Notes: generated by a model not told the origin, from the sequence alone. Counted from the stretch's first letter, positions 54,019 through 63,394 are shown. The stretch: 64,000 bases of DNA from DYJB01 sp963777165 (GCA_963777165.1 CAVZPO010000029.1:23774-87773), one strand, 5' to 3'. Made by a program: numbers and translations.

Positions 54019-55296
54019 TCAGGTGCGGAAGACGCGGGCGGCGCTGCTCGCCTGGCGCTCGTTGACCGGAAGCATCATGCAGAACAGGCTCCCGGTGCCT
54101 TCCTTGCTCTCCACCCAGATCTGGCCGTTGTGCATCTCCACCATCGCCTTGGCGATCGATAGGCCCAGCCCCATCCCGCCGTGCCGTCGGGTCAGATGGG
54201 ACTCGACCTGGTAGAAGCGGTCGAAGATTCGATCCACCTCGCTGGCCGGAATGCCGATCCCCGTGTCGACCACGAAGACCTTCACGTATCCACCCTCGGT
54301 TTCGGCCTTCAATCCGACCTGCCCCGACGGATCGGTGAAGGCGATGGCGTTGCGCACCAGGTTGCCCAGGGCCACGTCGATCTTGTCCCGGTCGGCTTCG
54401 ATCATCAGCGGATCGCTATCCGGGACGTCGTAGCCCAGCTCGATCTGCTTCTCGACCGCCAACTCCTTGAAGCGGCTGACCGAATCGATCACCATCTTGG
54501 TCATCGAGAAAAGTTCGCGGCGGACGCGCGACTGCCCCTCCTCCTTATGGGAGATCGTCGACATATCCTCGACGATGGCTTTCAGCCGCATCGAGCCCTT
54601 GATGATCACGTCCATCTGCTCGGCGTAGTCGGGCGGCACGACCTCCTTGAGGAAGGTGGCGTGCCCAAGGATCAAGCCGAGCGGGGTTCGAAGTTCATGG
54701 CTGGCGATGGCGATGAAGTCCGACTTCATGCGGTCAAGGCGCATCAGCTCGGCGTTGGCGTCCTGAAGCCGGGCGAGGAGGCGGGCGTTCTCGATGGCGA
54801 TGGCCGCCTGTGCGGCCAAAGTCTCTAGCACCCTCAGGTCATCTTCGGTATAATGTGCGGAGTTCCTCTTGTTGACCGCTTCGATGACGCCAATGGTCTC
54901 TGCCCGGATCCGCAGCGGCAGGCCGAGCAGCGAGCGGGTGCGGAAGTGAAGGGCGTGATCGACCATGCGGTAGACGCGCGGGTCGGTGGCAGCATCCTGA
55001 ACGACCATCGGCTTGGTGTGGGTGAAGATCCAGCCGGCGACGCTGTTCTCCAGCGGGACGCTCAGGCTGCGCAGGTCCGACTCCTGAACCCCGGGGACCG
55101 TCTCGAAGCGGAGCTCCCCGCTGGCCGGATCGTAGAGTAGGATGGAGGCCGCCTCGCTGTCGGTCAGCTCCATGGCCACGTCGACGATGCTCTGCAACAG
55201 CGGGGCAAGATCGAGCGTGGACGACAGCGTGCGGCTGATCTCGAGCAGGCGCTCCAGCCGCTCCGACCTTCGCAGGGGACCTGTCTGACCGGTCAT
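54019..55296 (-). CDS. GAF-domain sensor histidine kinase
   Basis: A 425-aa protein with no membrane segment, so probably a cytosolic sensor. A GAF domain spans about residues 12-165 (SRTLSSTLDLAPLLQSIVDV, LLGLPLRIRAETIGVIEAVN), a short coiled coil follows, then the dimerisation domain with phospho-accepting His in IAIASHELRTPLGLILGHAT. The ATPase domain has LGNLVRNAIAFTD (N box), VVDTGIGIPASEV (G1) and RRHGGMGLGLSIAKAM (G2). No response regulator lies beside it. ATG 55296 (MTGQTGPLRRSERLERLLEI) is chosen over an upstream ATG lacking homology. Confidence 0.93.
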   Translation of the reverse strand: MTGQTGPLRRSERLERLLEISRTLSSTLDLAPLLQSIVDVAMELTDSEAASILLYDPASGELRFETVPGVQESDLRSLSVPLENSVAGWIFTHTKPMVVQDAATDPRVYRMVDHALHFRTRSLLGLPLRIRAETIGVIEAVNKRNSAHYTEDDLRVLETLAAQAAIAIENARLLARLQDANAELMRLDRMKSDFIAIASHELRTPLGLILGHATFLKEVVPPDYAEQMDVIIKGSMRLKAIVEDMSTISHKEEGQSRVRRELFSMTKMVIDSVSRFKELAVEKQIELGYDVPDSDPLMIEADRDKIDVALGNLVRNAIAFTDPSGQVGLKAETEGGYVKVFVVDTGIGIPASEVDRIFDRFYQVESHLTRRHGGMGLGLSIAKAMVEMHNGQIWVESKEGTGSLFCMMLPVNERQASSAARVFRT

Positions 55297-55406
55297 GGCT
55301 CTCCGCCGCAGGAGAGGGATTCTAGCACACGGATGCCGACAGACCAACGCCCGGGGTGCGAGCGCTGCCGGAGCGAACCATCGGGACCGGATTCGAGGAG
55401 GGTTGC

Positions 55407-56501
55407 ATGCCAGGCAAGAAGAAGGTGCGCGTGGCGATCATCGGCGTGGGGAACTGCGCCTCGTCGCTGTTGCAGGGTGTTCACTACTACCGGGATGCCA
55501 AGCCTGCGGACAAGGTCCCCGGGCTGATGCATGTTGATCTCGGCGGATACCACATCCGCGACATCGAATTCACGGCGGCATTCGACGTCGTCAAAGGCAA
55601 GGTCGGTGAAGACCTGAGCCGGGCCATCTGGGCCTACCCCAACAACACGATCAAGTTCGCCGACGTGCCCCGGATGGGCGTCAAGGTCCGCCGCGGCATG
55701 ACGCACGATGGTCTGGGCCGTTACCTGTCCGAGAAGGTCGAGAAGGCGCCCGGCCCGACGGAAGACATCGTCGGCGTCCTCAAGCAGACCAAGACTGACG
55801 TGGTCGTCTCGTACCTGCCGGTGGGCGCCGAGATGGCCACCAAGTGGTATGTCGAACAGGTGCTGGAGGCCGGCTGTGCCTTCGTCAACTGCATTCCGGT
55901 CTTCATTGCCTCCTCGGACTACTGGGCGGCGCGATTCGCCGAGCGCGGCCTGCCGATCATCGGCGATGACATCAAGAGCCAGGTCGGCGCCACGATCACC
56001 CACCGCGTCTTGACCTCGCTGTTTGTCGACCGCGGCGTGCGCCTCGACCACACCTATCAGCTCAACTTCGGCGGCAACATGGACTTCTTCAACATGCTCG
56101 AGCGCGAACGGCTCGAGTCGAAGAAGATCTCCAAGACCGGCGCCGTCACCAGCCAGCTGCCGTACAAGATGAACCCCGATGATGTACATGTCGGCCCGAG
56201 CGACTACGTGCCGTGGCTGACGGATCGTAAGTGGTGCTACATCCGCATGGAGGGCACCACGTTCGGCGATGTGCCCCTCAACCTGGAATGCAAGCTCGAG
56301 GTCTGGGATTCGCCCAATTCCGCCGGCGTGGTCATCGATGCCGTGCGCTGCGCCAAGCTGGCGCTCGACCGCGGGCTCTCCGGCCCGATCGTCGCCCCGT
56401 CGTCATACTTTATGAAGACGCCTCCCAAGCAATACAAGGACGAAGTCGCTCGGCAGATCACCGAGGACTTCATCGCCGGTAAGGCGACCGGCAAGGAATA
56501 G
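55407..56501 (+). CDS. ino1: Myo-inositol-1-phosphate synthase
   Basis: A 364-aa NAD-dependent enzyme converting glucose-6-phosphate to inositol-1-phosphate. RVAIIGVGNCASSLLQGVHY is the Rossmann start; VPGLMHVDLGGYHIRDIEFT, GDDIKSQVGATITHRVLTSL, LNFGGNMDFFNMLERERLES and DCGV-like SPNSAGVVIDAVRCAKLALD complete the actinobacterial/archaeal-type short form. GAGGAGG precedes ATG 55407. Inositol could feed phosphatidylinositol-type lipids or compatible solutes. It is followed by a terminator-like hairpin. Confidence 0.94.
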   Translation: MPGKKKVRVAIIGVGNCASSLLQGVHYYRDAKPADKVPGLMHVDLGGYHIRDIEFTAAFDVVKGKVGEDLSRAIWAYPNNTIKFADVPRMGVKVRRGMTHDGLGRYLSEKVEKAPGPTEDIVGVLKQTKTDVVVSYLPVGAEMATKWYVEQVLEAGCAFVNCIPVFIASSDYWAARFAERGLPIIGDDIKSQVGATITHRVLTSLFVDRGVRLDHTYQLNFGGNMDFFNMLERERLESKKISKTGAVTSQLPYKMNPDDVHVGPSDYVPWLTDRKWCYIRMEGTTFGDVPLNLECKLEVWDSPNSAGVVIDAVRCAKLALDRGLSGPIVAPSSYFMKTPPKQYKDEVARQITEDFIAGKATGKE

Positions 56502-56507
56502 CAGCGG

Positions 56508-56538
56508 CGGGGGCGGCCCACGGCCGCCCCCGTTGACT
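56508..56538 (+). terminator. Terminator after ino1
   Basis: A perfect 11-bp GC stem (56508-56518 with 56522-56532, loop CAC), 7 bp past the ino1 stop, followed by TTGACTT. The T tract is short. Confidence 0.6.
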
Positions 56539-56545
56539 TCCGGTC

Positions 56546-57541
56546 ATGCGCCGCCTGCTGCTTCCCCAGCCTGCGCCGATCGAGAGCCGGCCTCTGCAGC
56601 CTGGCTCAACCGAGTTGCCTGGGCCGGGATCCGGCCAGCTGCGCGTCCGGGTGCTGGCGTGCGGCGTGTGCCACACCGACTTGCATCTCGTCGAAGGTGA
56701 GATCACCCCGCCGGCCTATCCGATTGTCCCCGGACACCAGATTGTCGGCACGGTCGACGCGGTCGGCGATGGGGCGGGCGAATGGGCGGTGGGGGATCGC
56801 GTCGGAATCGCCTGGCTGCACATGGCGTGCGGCATTTGCAGCTTCTGCCGGCGTGGGGAGGAGAACCTGTGTCCTCAGGCACGCTTCACGGGCTTCCACG
56901 TCGACGGCGGGTACGCAGAGACCGTACTGGCGGAAGCGTCGCATGCTTTCCGGATGCCACCGGGGATTCCCGATGAGCAGGCTGCGCCGCTCTTGTGCGC
57001 CGGGATCATCGGCTACCGGGCGCTGCGCAAGGCAGACGTCTCCCCTGGGGAAACCGTCGGGCTGATCGGCTTCGGCGCCAGCGCGCACCTGGCGATCCAG
57101 GTGGCGCGCGCCTGGGACTGCACGGTGTTCGTCTTCAGCCGCGGTGCCCGCCACCGGCAACTGGCCCTCGATCTGGGTGCGGCGTGGGCGGGGACGATCG
57201 AGCAGCCGCCTCCGTCGCCGCTAGACCGCGCCGTCATCTTCGCCCCGGCAGGCGACCTGGTCCCGGCGACGCTCTCCCTCTTGCGGCCGGGAGGAACGCT
57301 GGCAATCAACGCCATCCATATGACCTCTATCCCGTCCATGCCCTACGCCGCAATCTATGGCGAGAAGACGCTGCGCAGCGTGACCAATGCCACCCGGCGC
57401 GACGGGAGGGAGTTTCTGGCGCTGGCCTCGAAGCTCGGGCTGCGCTCCACGGTCATGCGCTACGCGCTGGACGACGCCAATCAGGCCCTGCTCGACCTCA
57501 AGAGGGGGGCCATCGAAGGCGCGGCGGTGCTCGTCCCGTGA
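56546..57541 (+). CDS. Zinc-dependent alcohol dehydrogenase
   Basis: A 331-aa medium-chain dehydrogenase. VLACGVCHTDLHLVEGEITP and VPGHQIVGTVDAVG carry catalytic-zinc Cys and His; ACGICSFCRRGEENLC gives the four structural-zinc cysteines. The coenzyme motif is VGLIGFGASAHLAIQVA. It most resembles the AdhA/zinc-binding alcohol dehydrogenase group that uses NAD(P)H on aldehydes or alcohols. ATG 56546 starts almost immediately after the preceding hairpin. Its stop overlaps the start of the DUF72 gene, so the two are coupled. Confidence 0.9.
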   Translation: MRRLLLPQPAPIESRPLQPGSTELPGPGSGQLRVRVLACGVCHTDLHLVEGEITPPAYPIVPGHQIVGTVDAVGDGAGEWAVGDRVGIAWLHMACGICSFCRRGEENLCPQARFTGFHVDGGYAETVLAEASHAFRMPPGIPDEQAAPLLCAGIIGYRALRKADVSPGETVGLIGFGASAHLAIQVARAWDCTVFVFSRGARHRQLALDLGAAWAGTIEQPPPSPLDRAVIFAPAGDLVPATLSLLRPGGTLAINAIHMTSIPSMPYAAIYGEKTLRSVTNATRRDGREFLALASKLGLRSTVMRYALDDANQALLDLKRGAIEGAAVLVP

Positions 57542-58305
57542 TTCGTCTGGGAACCTCCGGCTTCTCGTACGACGATTGGGTTGGGACGGTCTACCCGAAG
57601 GATCTCCCGCGCTGGCAGTGGCTTCCTTTCTATGCCTCGCAATTCGACACGGTCGAACTGAATGTGACCTACTATCGGCACGCAGACCGCAAGATGGCCT
57701 CCGGGTGGGTCCAGCGCAGCCCCGAGGGCTTCTTGTTCTCGGTCAAGGCGCACGGCAGCCTGACCCACGAGCGCAGCGAGCCGGAGGTCGAGGCATTCCG
57801 AGAGGGGCTGTCTCCCCTGGTGGACAACGGCCGCCTGGGTTGCGTGCTGGCGCAGTTTCCGCACTCCTTCCACAACACGCCGGACAACGCTGCTTACCTT
57901 CCGGCTCTGCGCGAGCACCTGGATGGCCTGCCGGTGGTGATCGAATTCCGCGACGCCGGCTGGATGACCGACGAGACGTTTAGCTTGCTGCAGGAGCTAG
58001 ACTTCGGATTCTGCTGCGTCGATGAGCCGCGCCTCAACGGATTGATGCCACCGGTTGCCCGCGCCACGGGCCCGCTGGCGTACGTCCGGCTGCACGGACG
58101 AAACGCCGCCAAGTGGTGGGAACACGAGAATGCCTGGGAGCGCTACGACTACACGTACTCGGATGACGAGCTGCGCGAGTGGATTCCTCGTCTGCACGAG
58201 CTCGATGGACAAGTTCCGCTGACGTTGGTCTACGCCAACAATCACTATCGCGGCCAGAGTGTCGACGCGCTCAAGGCGCTCAGCCGGCTGCTGAGCTCCG
58301 AGTAG
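57538..58305 (+). CDS. DUF72 family protein
   Basis: A 255-aa protein of the TIM-barrel-like DUF72 family (YecE). GTG 57538 overlaps the alcohol dehydrogenase stop (GTGA). IRLGTSGFSYDDWVGTVYPK, YASQFDTVELNVTYYRHADR, VKAHGSLTHERSEPEVEAFR and VYANNHYRGQSVDALKALSR are the family blocks. Its function is unknown in all organisms I recall; structural likeness to endonuclease IV-type barrels has been noted for the family. Confidence 0.9.
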   Translation: MIRLGTSGFSYDDWVGTVYPKDLPRWQWLPFYASQFDTVELNVTYYRHADRKMASGWVQRSPEGFLFSVKAHGSLTHERSEPEVEAFREGLSPLVDNGRLGCVLAQFPHSFHNTPDNAAYLPALREHLDGLPVVIEFRDAGWMTDETFSLLQELDFGFCCVDEPRLNGLMPPVARATGPLAYVRLHGRNAAKWWEHENAWERYDYTYSDDELREWIPRLHELDGQVPLTLVYANNHYRGQSVDALKALSRLLSSE

Positions 58306-58408
58306 CATGCCACCGGCGGGGAAACCGATAACAAGGGCGGGCCTGCTGGGCTGAGGTTCGCCGTTTTGAGTACGCAGGCGTGGCTCCTTGCATGTGCCCT
58401 CGTATAGG

Positions 58409-58958
58409 ATGACTCAATCGACGGGGGTTGATGTGCTGTGGCTTTCGCTATTTGCAGCCCTTAGCCTGATCCTGTTGATGCTGGCCTGGACTGACACTGC
58501 GCACGCCATCGCGCCGTGGGCCCCTTCGCTTTCTGGCTTTCGAGGCGCTGCTGGGTCTCGTCGTCATGGGCGCTCCCGCATGGTTTGTCGACCCGTGGTC
58601 TGCGCGGCAGTTGGTGTCTTGGGCGCTGCTGGCCGCCTCGGCGGCGCTGGCGATCCATGGATTCGTCATGCTGCATCGCCACGGGGCCCCCGAGGCCGGG
58701 ATCGAGACCACGCGGCTGCTGGTGGAGCGTGGGGCATACCGGATGATCCGACATCCGCTCTACGCCTCGTTGCTGCTGGCTGGCGCCGGTGCGTGGCTAA
58801 AGCGCCCGATCGCCTGGGGAGGCGTGGTCCTGCTCGTGCTGGCCGGCCTGCTCGCCGTCGTGGCGCGGATCGAAGAGGGCGAGAACCTGGTCCGGTTCGG
58901 CCCGGCTTACCGTGCGTACATGCACCGGACCTGGCGGTTCGTCCCCTGGATCTACTGA
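58409..58958 (+). CDS. Isoprenylcysteine carboxyl methyltransferase-like membrane protein, one +1 frameshift
   Basis: About 182 aa after removing one C from CCCC at 58521-58524. N-terminal TM: VDVLWLSLFAALSLILLMLA. After the join RFLAFEALLGLVVMGAPAWF and ASAALAIHGFVMLHRHGAPE. The C-terminal SAM-binding core has LVERGAYRMIRHPLYASLLL (RHPxY motif), IARIEEGE-like VARIEEGENLVRFGPAYRAY and RFVPWIY. Members of this integral membrane family methylate lipids, phospholipids or prenyl-Cys; the substrate here is unknown. The N-terminal start is uncertain. Confidence 0.75.
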
Positions 58959-58983
58959 AGCCGGTGGGCCCCGGAAGCCCGGA

Positions 58984-58992
58984 TGGTATAAT
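58984..58992 (+). promoter_or_regulatory. Extended -10 promoter of yebC-ruvC-ruvA
   Basis: TGG immediately before a perfect TATAAT (58984-58992), 26 bp past the methyltransferase stop and about 58 bp before yebC. The -35 region (GTGGGC) is poor. Confidence 0.6.
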
Positions 58993-59049
58993 CCAAAAGA
59001 GCGACATTCTGGGCGAGCCATCCCCGGCGCCGCCCTCAAAGGTAGAACC

Positions 59050-59805
59050 ATGTCCGGACATTCCAAGTGGTCGACGATCAAGCGCAAGAAGGCCGCCAAT
59101 GATGCCAAGCGCGGCAACATGTTCACGCGCCTGGCACGCGAGATCGCCATCGCTGCCCGCGAGGGCGGGGGCGACCTCGACGCCAATTTCGGCCTGCGCC
59201 TGGCCGTCGACCGCGCCCGGTCCGCCAACATGCCCAAGGAAAACATCGAGCGGGCGATCAAGCGCGGCACCGGGGATGATAAGGACGCCGCGGCGTTCGA
59301 GCACGTGGTCTACGAGGGCTACGCACCGCACGGCGTGGCGATGATGATCGAGGTCATCACCGATAACCGCAACCGCACGGTGGCCGAGATTCGCCACCTG
59401 CTTTCGCGATCCGGCGGAAACATGGCCGAGGCCGGTTCGGTCGCCTGGCAATTCAAGCGCGTCGCCTACTTCGCCCTCCCGACGGCGGGGTTGGACTCAG
59501 ACAAGATCTTCGAGCTGGCGGTGGAAGCCGGGGCGGACGATGTGGCCATCGGGGACGACAGCATCGAGATCACGGCCCCGGTCGAGGCCTTCAAGGCGGT
59601 GAACGATCGACTCACCAGCGCCGGCGCCAAGCCGGCCGAAGCCGAGCTGCGCCTCAATCCGACGACGCTGGTCGAGCTCCCGCCGGACCAGGCGCTGCAG
59701 GTGATGCGGATCACGGAAAATCTGGAGGAGCTGGACGACATCCAGCGCGTGTACTCGACCCTCCAGGTCACCGACGAAGCCGTCGCGCTGCTCGAAACGG
59801 CCTGA
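59050..59805 (+). CDS. yebC: YebC/PmpR-family protein
   Basis: A 251-aa protein. MSGHSKWSTIKRKKAANDAK, GLRLAVDRARSANMPKENIE, VYEGYAPHGVAMMIEVITDN and RNRTVAEIRHLLSRSGGNMA are the family signature. YebC proteins are described as DNA-binding regulators and more recently as ribosome-associated factors that help with proline-rich stretches. In bacteria yebC often precedes ruvC-ruvA, as here. Confidence 0.95.
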   Translation: MSGHSKWSTIKRKKAANDAKRGNMFTRLAREIAIAAREGGGDLDANFGLRLAVDRARSANMPKENIERAIKRGTGDDKDAAAFEHVVYEGYAPHGVAMMIEVITDNRNRTVAEIRHLLSRSGGNMAEAGSVAWQFKRVAYFALPTAGLDSDKIFELAVEAGADDVAIGDDSIEITAPVEAFKAVNDRLTSAGAKPAEAELRLNPTTLVELPPDQALQVMRITENLEELDDIQRVYSTLQVTDEAVALLETA

Positions 59806-59828
59806 CGCCCGGCGGAGCCCGGGCACGC

Positions 59829-60329
59829 ATGCTGGTCCTCGGCATCGATCCCGGTATCGCTACGACTGGCTACGGCTTCATCCGGCCGTCATCCACCGGG
59901 GGGCTGGAGGCGGTCGCCTACGGGGTCCTGCAGACGGATGCCCGAATGCCCCTGCCTGAGCGCCTGGCGCACCTCCACCAAAGCCTGACCGAACTGCTCT
60001 CTCTCCATCGACCCGACGCGTCGGCGGTGGAGCGACTGTACTTCCAGCGCAACGTCTCGACGGCGATGGTGGTGGGGGAGGCGCGCGGCGTGCTGGTGCT
60101 GGCGCTGGCGCAGGCCGGCATCCCTGTCGGCGAGTACACGCCCGGGGAGATCAAACAGGCGGTGACCGCCTATGGCGGGGCAGAAAAGCGGCAGATGCAG
60201 GAGATGATTCGACTGCTGTTGGGGCTGGCAGAGATCCCACGGCCCGACGACGCCGCCGATGCGCTGGCGGTGGCCGTGTGCCATCTTCAGCGCGCCGGGC
60301 TCGAGCGGCGAGCGGGAGGAGTGCCATGA
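59829..60329 (+). CDS. ruvC: Holliday junction endonuclease RuvC
   Basis: A 166-aa resolvase that nicks Holliday junctions. LGIDPGIATTGYGFI has the first catalytic Asp, AVERLYFQRNVSTAMVVGEA the Glu, and RPDDAADALAVAVCH the last acidic pair. GEYTPGEIKQAVTAYGGAEK is the conserved DNA-contact region. It overlaps ruvA by 4 bp. ruvB is not in the window. Confidence 0.95.
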   Translation: MLVLGIDPGIATTGYGFIRPSSTGGLEAVAYGVLQTDARMPLPERLAHLHQSLTELLSLHRPDASAVERLYFQRNVSTAMVVGEARGVLVLALAQAGIPVGEYTPGEIKQAVTAYGGAEKRQMQEMIRLLLGLAEIPRPDDAADALAVAVCHLQRAGLERRAGGVP

Positions 60330-60904
60330 TCGCCTCGGTGCGAGGGATCGTGCAGCATGTCGGAGTCCAGGAGGTCGTCCTGGAAGTAGGGGGGATCGGC
60401 GTGCTGGTCGCCGTTCCTCAGCCGGCGCTGAATCCGGCACCCATCGTCGGCCAGGCGATGTTCTTGCATACTCGGCTGGTCGTGCGCGAGGAGTCGCTGA
60501 GCCTGTATGGGTTCAGCACACAAGAGCAGCGGGAGGTATTCGATCTGCTGCTCCAGGTCAACGGGGTCGGCCCGCGGCTGGCGGTGATGATCCTCTCGCA
60601 CCTCCCTCCGGACGGATTGCGCTCGGCGGTGGCGGCCGATCAGCCGATGGCGCTGACGAAGGTCCCGGGGATCGGGCGCAAGACCGCCGAGAAGATCATC
60701 TTTCATCTGAAGGACCGGCTGGCGGCGCCCGAGGCGATGGCCAGCCTGGCGCTGGAGGCGGACAACGACGTCGTCAGTGCGCTGACGGCGCTGGGATACA
60801 GCCTGGTCGAGGCGCAGTCGGCCGTGCAGTCGATCCCGGCCCAGGCCACGACGGACGTTGCCGCGCGAGTGCGGCTGGCCCTGCAGTACTTCTCCCGGCA
60901 CTAG
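60326..60904 (+). CDS. ruvA: Holliday junction DNA helicase subunit RuvA
   Basis: A 192-aa protein that holds the Holliday junction for branch migration with RuvB. MIASVRGIVQHVGVQEVVLE is the OB fold; EVFDLLLQVNGVGPRLAVMI and ALTKVPGIGRKTAEKIIFHL are the two HhH motifs. The C-terminal VSALTALGYSLVEAQSAV is the RuvB-binding domain. It starts within the ruvC stop; ruvB must lie elsewhere, since a minus-strand gene follows. Confidence 0.95.
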   Translation: MIASVRGIVQHVGVQEVVLEVGGIGVLVAVPQPALNPAPIVGQAMFLHTRLVVREESLSLYGFSTQEQREVFDLLLQVNGVGPRLAVMILSHLPPDGLRSAVAADQPMALTKVPGIGRKTAEKIIFHLKDRLAAPEAMASLALEADNDVVSALTALGYSLVEAQSAVQSIPAQATTDVAARVRLALQYFSRH

Positions 60905-60955
60905 AAGCCCACCCAACTTCCATTTTCGAGATGCGGGCCCGAGTTGTTGCCGGCC

Positions 60956-60982
60956 TCCCCGGAGGGCAAACCCCTCCGGGGA
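60956..60982. terminator. Hairpin between convergent ruvA and the FGE-like gene
   Basis: A perfect 11-bp stem (60956-60966 with 60972-60982, loop CAAAC). No T tract on either side. Its place between two converging genes favours a bidirectional terminator. Confidence 0.5.
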
Positions 60983-61018
60983 AACGGTTAAGCCTGCCAG
61001 AGAAGGGGGACTCCCTCG

Positions 61019-62014
61019 CTAAGGGGTGAGGCCGCAACGGAACCCGAGGGTGATGTCGGTATCCTCGGGTGAGGCCCAGCCGCGATAGGCCGCGCGATTG
61101 CCGTCCTCGGGGTCATGCCACGAGCCGCCGCGCAGAACGCGATATTCACCGGAATCTGGGCCCCCAGGATTGGCGGAAGGCGAACTCTGATAGTAGGCCT
61201 CGTCCGCCCAGTCATTCACCCATTCCCATGCGTTCCCGACCATATCCAAGGCTCCGTACGGGCTGGCACCTTGAGGATAACTCCCCACGGGCGCGGTAAG
61301 CTGAAAACCGTCATCGAAGCTGTTGTTGCCCCGGCCCGCTCCGAGATTGACGTCTGCGGAATTCAAGCGTGTCCCGTCAAACTCGTTGCCCCAGGGAAAA
61401 GTCCTGCCGTCTGTGCCGCGCGCGGCTTTCTCCCATTCGGCTTCGGTCAGCAGGCGGCGTCCTGCCCATTCACAATACGCCCGCGCATCGTTCCACGAGA
61501 CATGCACCACCGGATGCTCCGCGAGATCCGACAGGCCGGAATCCGGCCCCAGCGGGTGTTCCCAGTCTTCGCCCTGGCTTTGCCCGGACTTGCCGGTATT
61601 GGGGTCGTATCCATAGGACGAACCCGTGTGTTCGGCATCCGTCTGATAGCCGGTCTGCGCGACAAAGGTCCCGAACATGGCATTGGTCACTTCGGTCTGG
61701 TCGATCCAGTAGGGCTCCAGGGAGACGGTATGGGCAGGTCTTTCGTTGGCGTAGCTGCTGCCGTCGCTGCCCATCGTGAAATCCCCGCCCGGCACGAAGA
61801 CCAGGGTCATGCCGTCGGTCTCCGAGATCCGGGTGGAACCTATCGCGGGCACTTCCGTCTTCACGGGCGCTTCCGTCTGCACGGGTACTTCAGATTTCAC
61901 CGGCAGTTCCGTCTTCACCGGGAGGTCGGGGGCAGGGGGCGTGACCGTTCCGGAGACACTGCAAGCCCCCAACACGATGACAAGAACGGCCAACGCAAGT
62001 GCAACTTGCTTCAT
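61019..62014 (-). CDS. Lipoprotein with formylglycine-generating-enzyme-like (SUMF1) domain
   Basis: A 331-aa surface lipoprotein. MKQVALALAVLVIVLGACSV has lipobox LGAC (Cys18). A linker of four PVKTE-type hexapeptides follows. The FGE/sulfatase-modifying fold runs to the end: MTLVFVPGGDFTMGSDGSSY, YWIDQTEVTNAMFGTFVAQT, HPVVHVSWNDARAYCEWAGR, LLTEAEWEKAARGTDGRTFP, VGNAWEWVNDWADE and RVLRGGSWHDPEDGNRAAYR. True FGEs need two active-site cysteines near the end; only one late Cys (GFRCGLTP) is seen, so a binding or structural role is more likely than sulfatase activation. Confidence 0.88.
   Translation of the reverse strand: MKQVALALAVLVIVLGACSVSGTVTPPAPDLPVKTELPVKSEVPVQTEAPVKTEVPAIGSTRISETDGMTLVFVPGGDFTMGSDGSSYANERPAHTVSLEPYWIDQTEVTNAMFGTFVAQTGYQTDAEHTGSSYGYDPNTGKSGQSQGEDWEHPLGPDSGLSDLAEHPVVHVSWNDARAYCEWAGRRLLTEAEWEKAARGTDGRTFPWGNEFDGTRLNSADVNLGAGRGNNSFDDGFQLTAPVGSYPQGASPYGALDMVGNAWEWVNDWADEAYYQSSPSANPGGPDSGEYRVLRGGSWHDPEDGNRAAYRGWASPEDTDITLGFRCGLTP
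61850..61921 (-). repeat. 18-bp degenerate tandem repeat, four copies
   Basis: Four consecutive 18-bp units encode PVKTEL, PVKSEV, PVQTEA and PVKTEV in the linker of the FGE-like lipoprotein. Copy number could vary between strains. Confidence 0.75.
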
Positions 62015-62373
62015 CGTTTCTCCTTCATTCATGCACGAATAGACTCCGGGTACTTCACCCCATGGACTTACCCCCTAACACCGCGAGATCCACCTACCCA
62101 GTCCCTCGCGATCCTTGCACCTGAGTCCGCACTTGCACGGTCACAAGTGCCGGGGAGTGCAGAGCACACCCTCCCAGCGGGAGGGGGAACGTCAACTTGG
62201 CGAACGCGCATCAGCATCGGGCGAGGAAAACCCTGTAGAAGCCAAGAATGGCACCGCAGGTCACACCTGGGAGATGTTCTTTGTTGGAGAGACTGCAAAT
62301 ACAGGCCGGCTGCCAGAGCAGCCTGCCTGTGTTCAGATCGAGTTCGTGCTTCACGAGAGGCCACCCGCCGCCG
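62015..62373. other. Intergenic stretch between two lipoprotein genes
   Basis: No gene recognised. A small 7-bp hairpin, CCCTCCC (62169-62175) with GGGAGGG (62179-62185), could end the 62374 gene on the minus strand; its T tract is poor. Confidence 0.35.
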
Positions 62374-63270
62374 TTACTTGTCGCATTCGGCAGGGATTGC
62401 GATTTGGAGGGAGCCGTCGTCCACGAGGACGTAGTTGAAGGTGCGGCTGATGTCGGTCAAGCTGGCTGGAATCAAACCCAAATCTCCCTTCATTCTCCTG
62501 GGAGTGTAGTTCAAAGCGCGTAATGTAACCGCCTTCACGAGCTACATACACAATATGCGCTGACCAATCCATCGCCACCGTGCAGGGTGTCGGAGGACAA
62601 TTCGTACTTGTCGGAGACGAGTCCATTGACCTCAATGCCGGCTCTCTACGCGCGGCGCCTGGCCGGTGAGCCACTCCTGAATCCGGGGGGTGGACTCCGA
62701 CAGGCTGGGTCCCTGCATCTCGGAAGCGAGGCCGGTATTGCAGAACAGCTCCGGGGCTGCACCGTTGACGCTGACCATCTGTGCGCTGGTCATCTGGTCG
62801 CCGATGATGACCGTGTCCGACGACAGGATATTGATGCTGCCCGACGACCCGGCGTCATCGACATAGCCCTCCAGGCTGGACAAGAAACGCTGCGTGACCT
62901 GCGGCTGAGTCTGGACCTCCGCCAAGCCGTTCTCGGTGACTTCCTTGGCGGCCCCGCTCTTGTCCGTCCCCGTGTACCTGATGGTGCTGTCGAAGTGATA
63001 CGCCGGAGCATCAGGAAGGAGGTAGAGCGCAGGGCTAGTCAGGTCGATGGACTCGGGGCCGGCTGAACCGTCAGCGTTGGCTCCATCCTGGGATGGGGCT
63101 GTTGCCCCGTCGAGGTTGGACGGAGCGCTTTCGGTCGTGGCGGCCGGCGAACCTGCCGGGGCCTGCTCATCGCCTGCGCCCGCCGGCTGCGCAGCGCCGC
63201 CGGCGCCACACGCCGAGACCGTAAGGAGAACCAATGCCAGTGCAACATACAAAGAGCTTCGTTTGTTCAT
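62374..63270 (-). CDS. Lipoprotein of unknown function, interrupted by three +1 frameshifts
   Basis: MNKRSSLYVALALVLLTVSAC is a lipoprotein signal with Cys21, followed by an Ala/Gly/Pro linker to about residue 80. The mature part starts LPDAPAYHFDSTIRYTGTDK and runs FLSSLEGYVDDAGSSGSINI. After the breaks it continues GIEVNGLVSDKYELSSDT, AMDWSAHIVYVAREGGYITR and DISRTFNYVLVDDGSLQIAI, ending AECDK. Extra bases lie in CC/GG 62638-62641, GGG 62585-62587 and CCC 62486-62488; removing them gives 297 aa in one frame. The fold looks like a LolA/LppX-type lipoprotein, but I cannot name it. Confidence 0.65.
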
Positions 63271-63394
63271 TTCATCCTTGTCTTTTCCAGAACTAAGAAT
63301 CGGCGGACGGGCTCCACCAGTCAGGGGTGCGATTTCGTTCATGAAGCCCGCTTGATCCCAGGCCCGCATCCCTTGATGAGGATGGGACGGCGGT

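Noticed and set aside
61850..61921. CRISPR-like array
   Set aside because: The units are contiguous, degenerate and coding (PVKTE hexapeptides), with no spacers.
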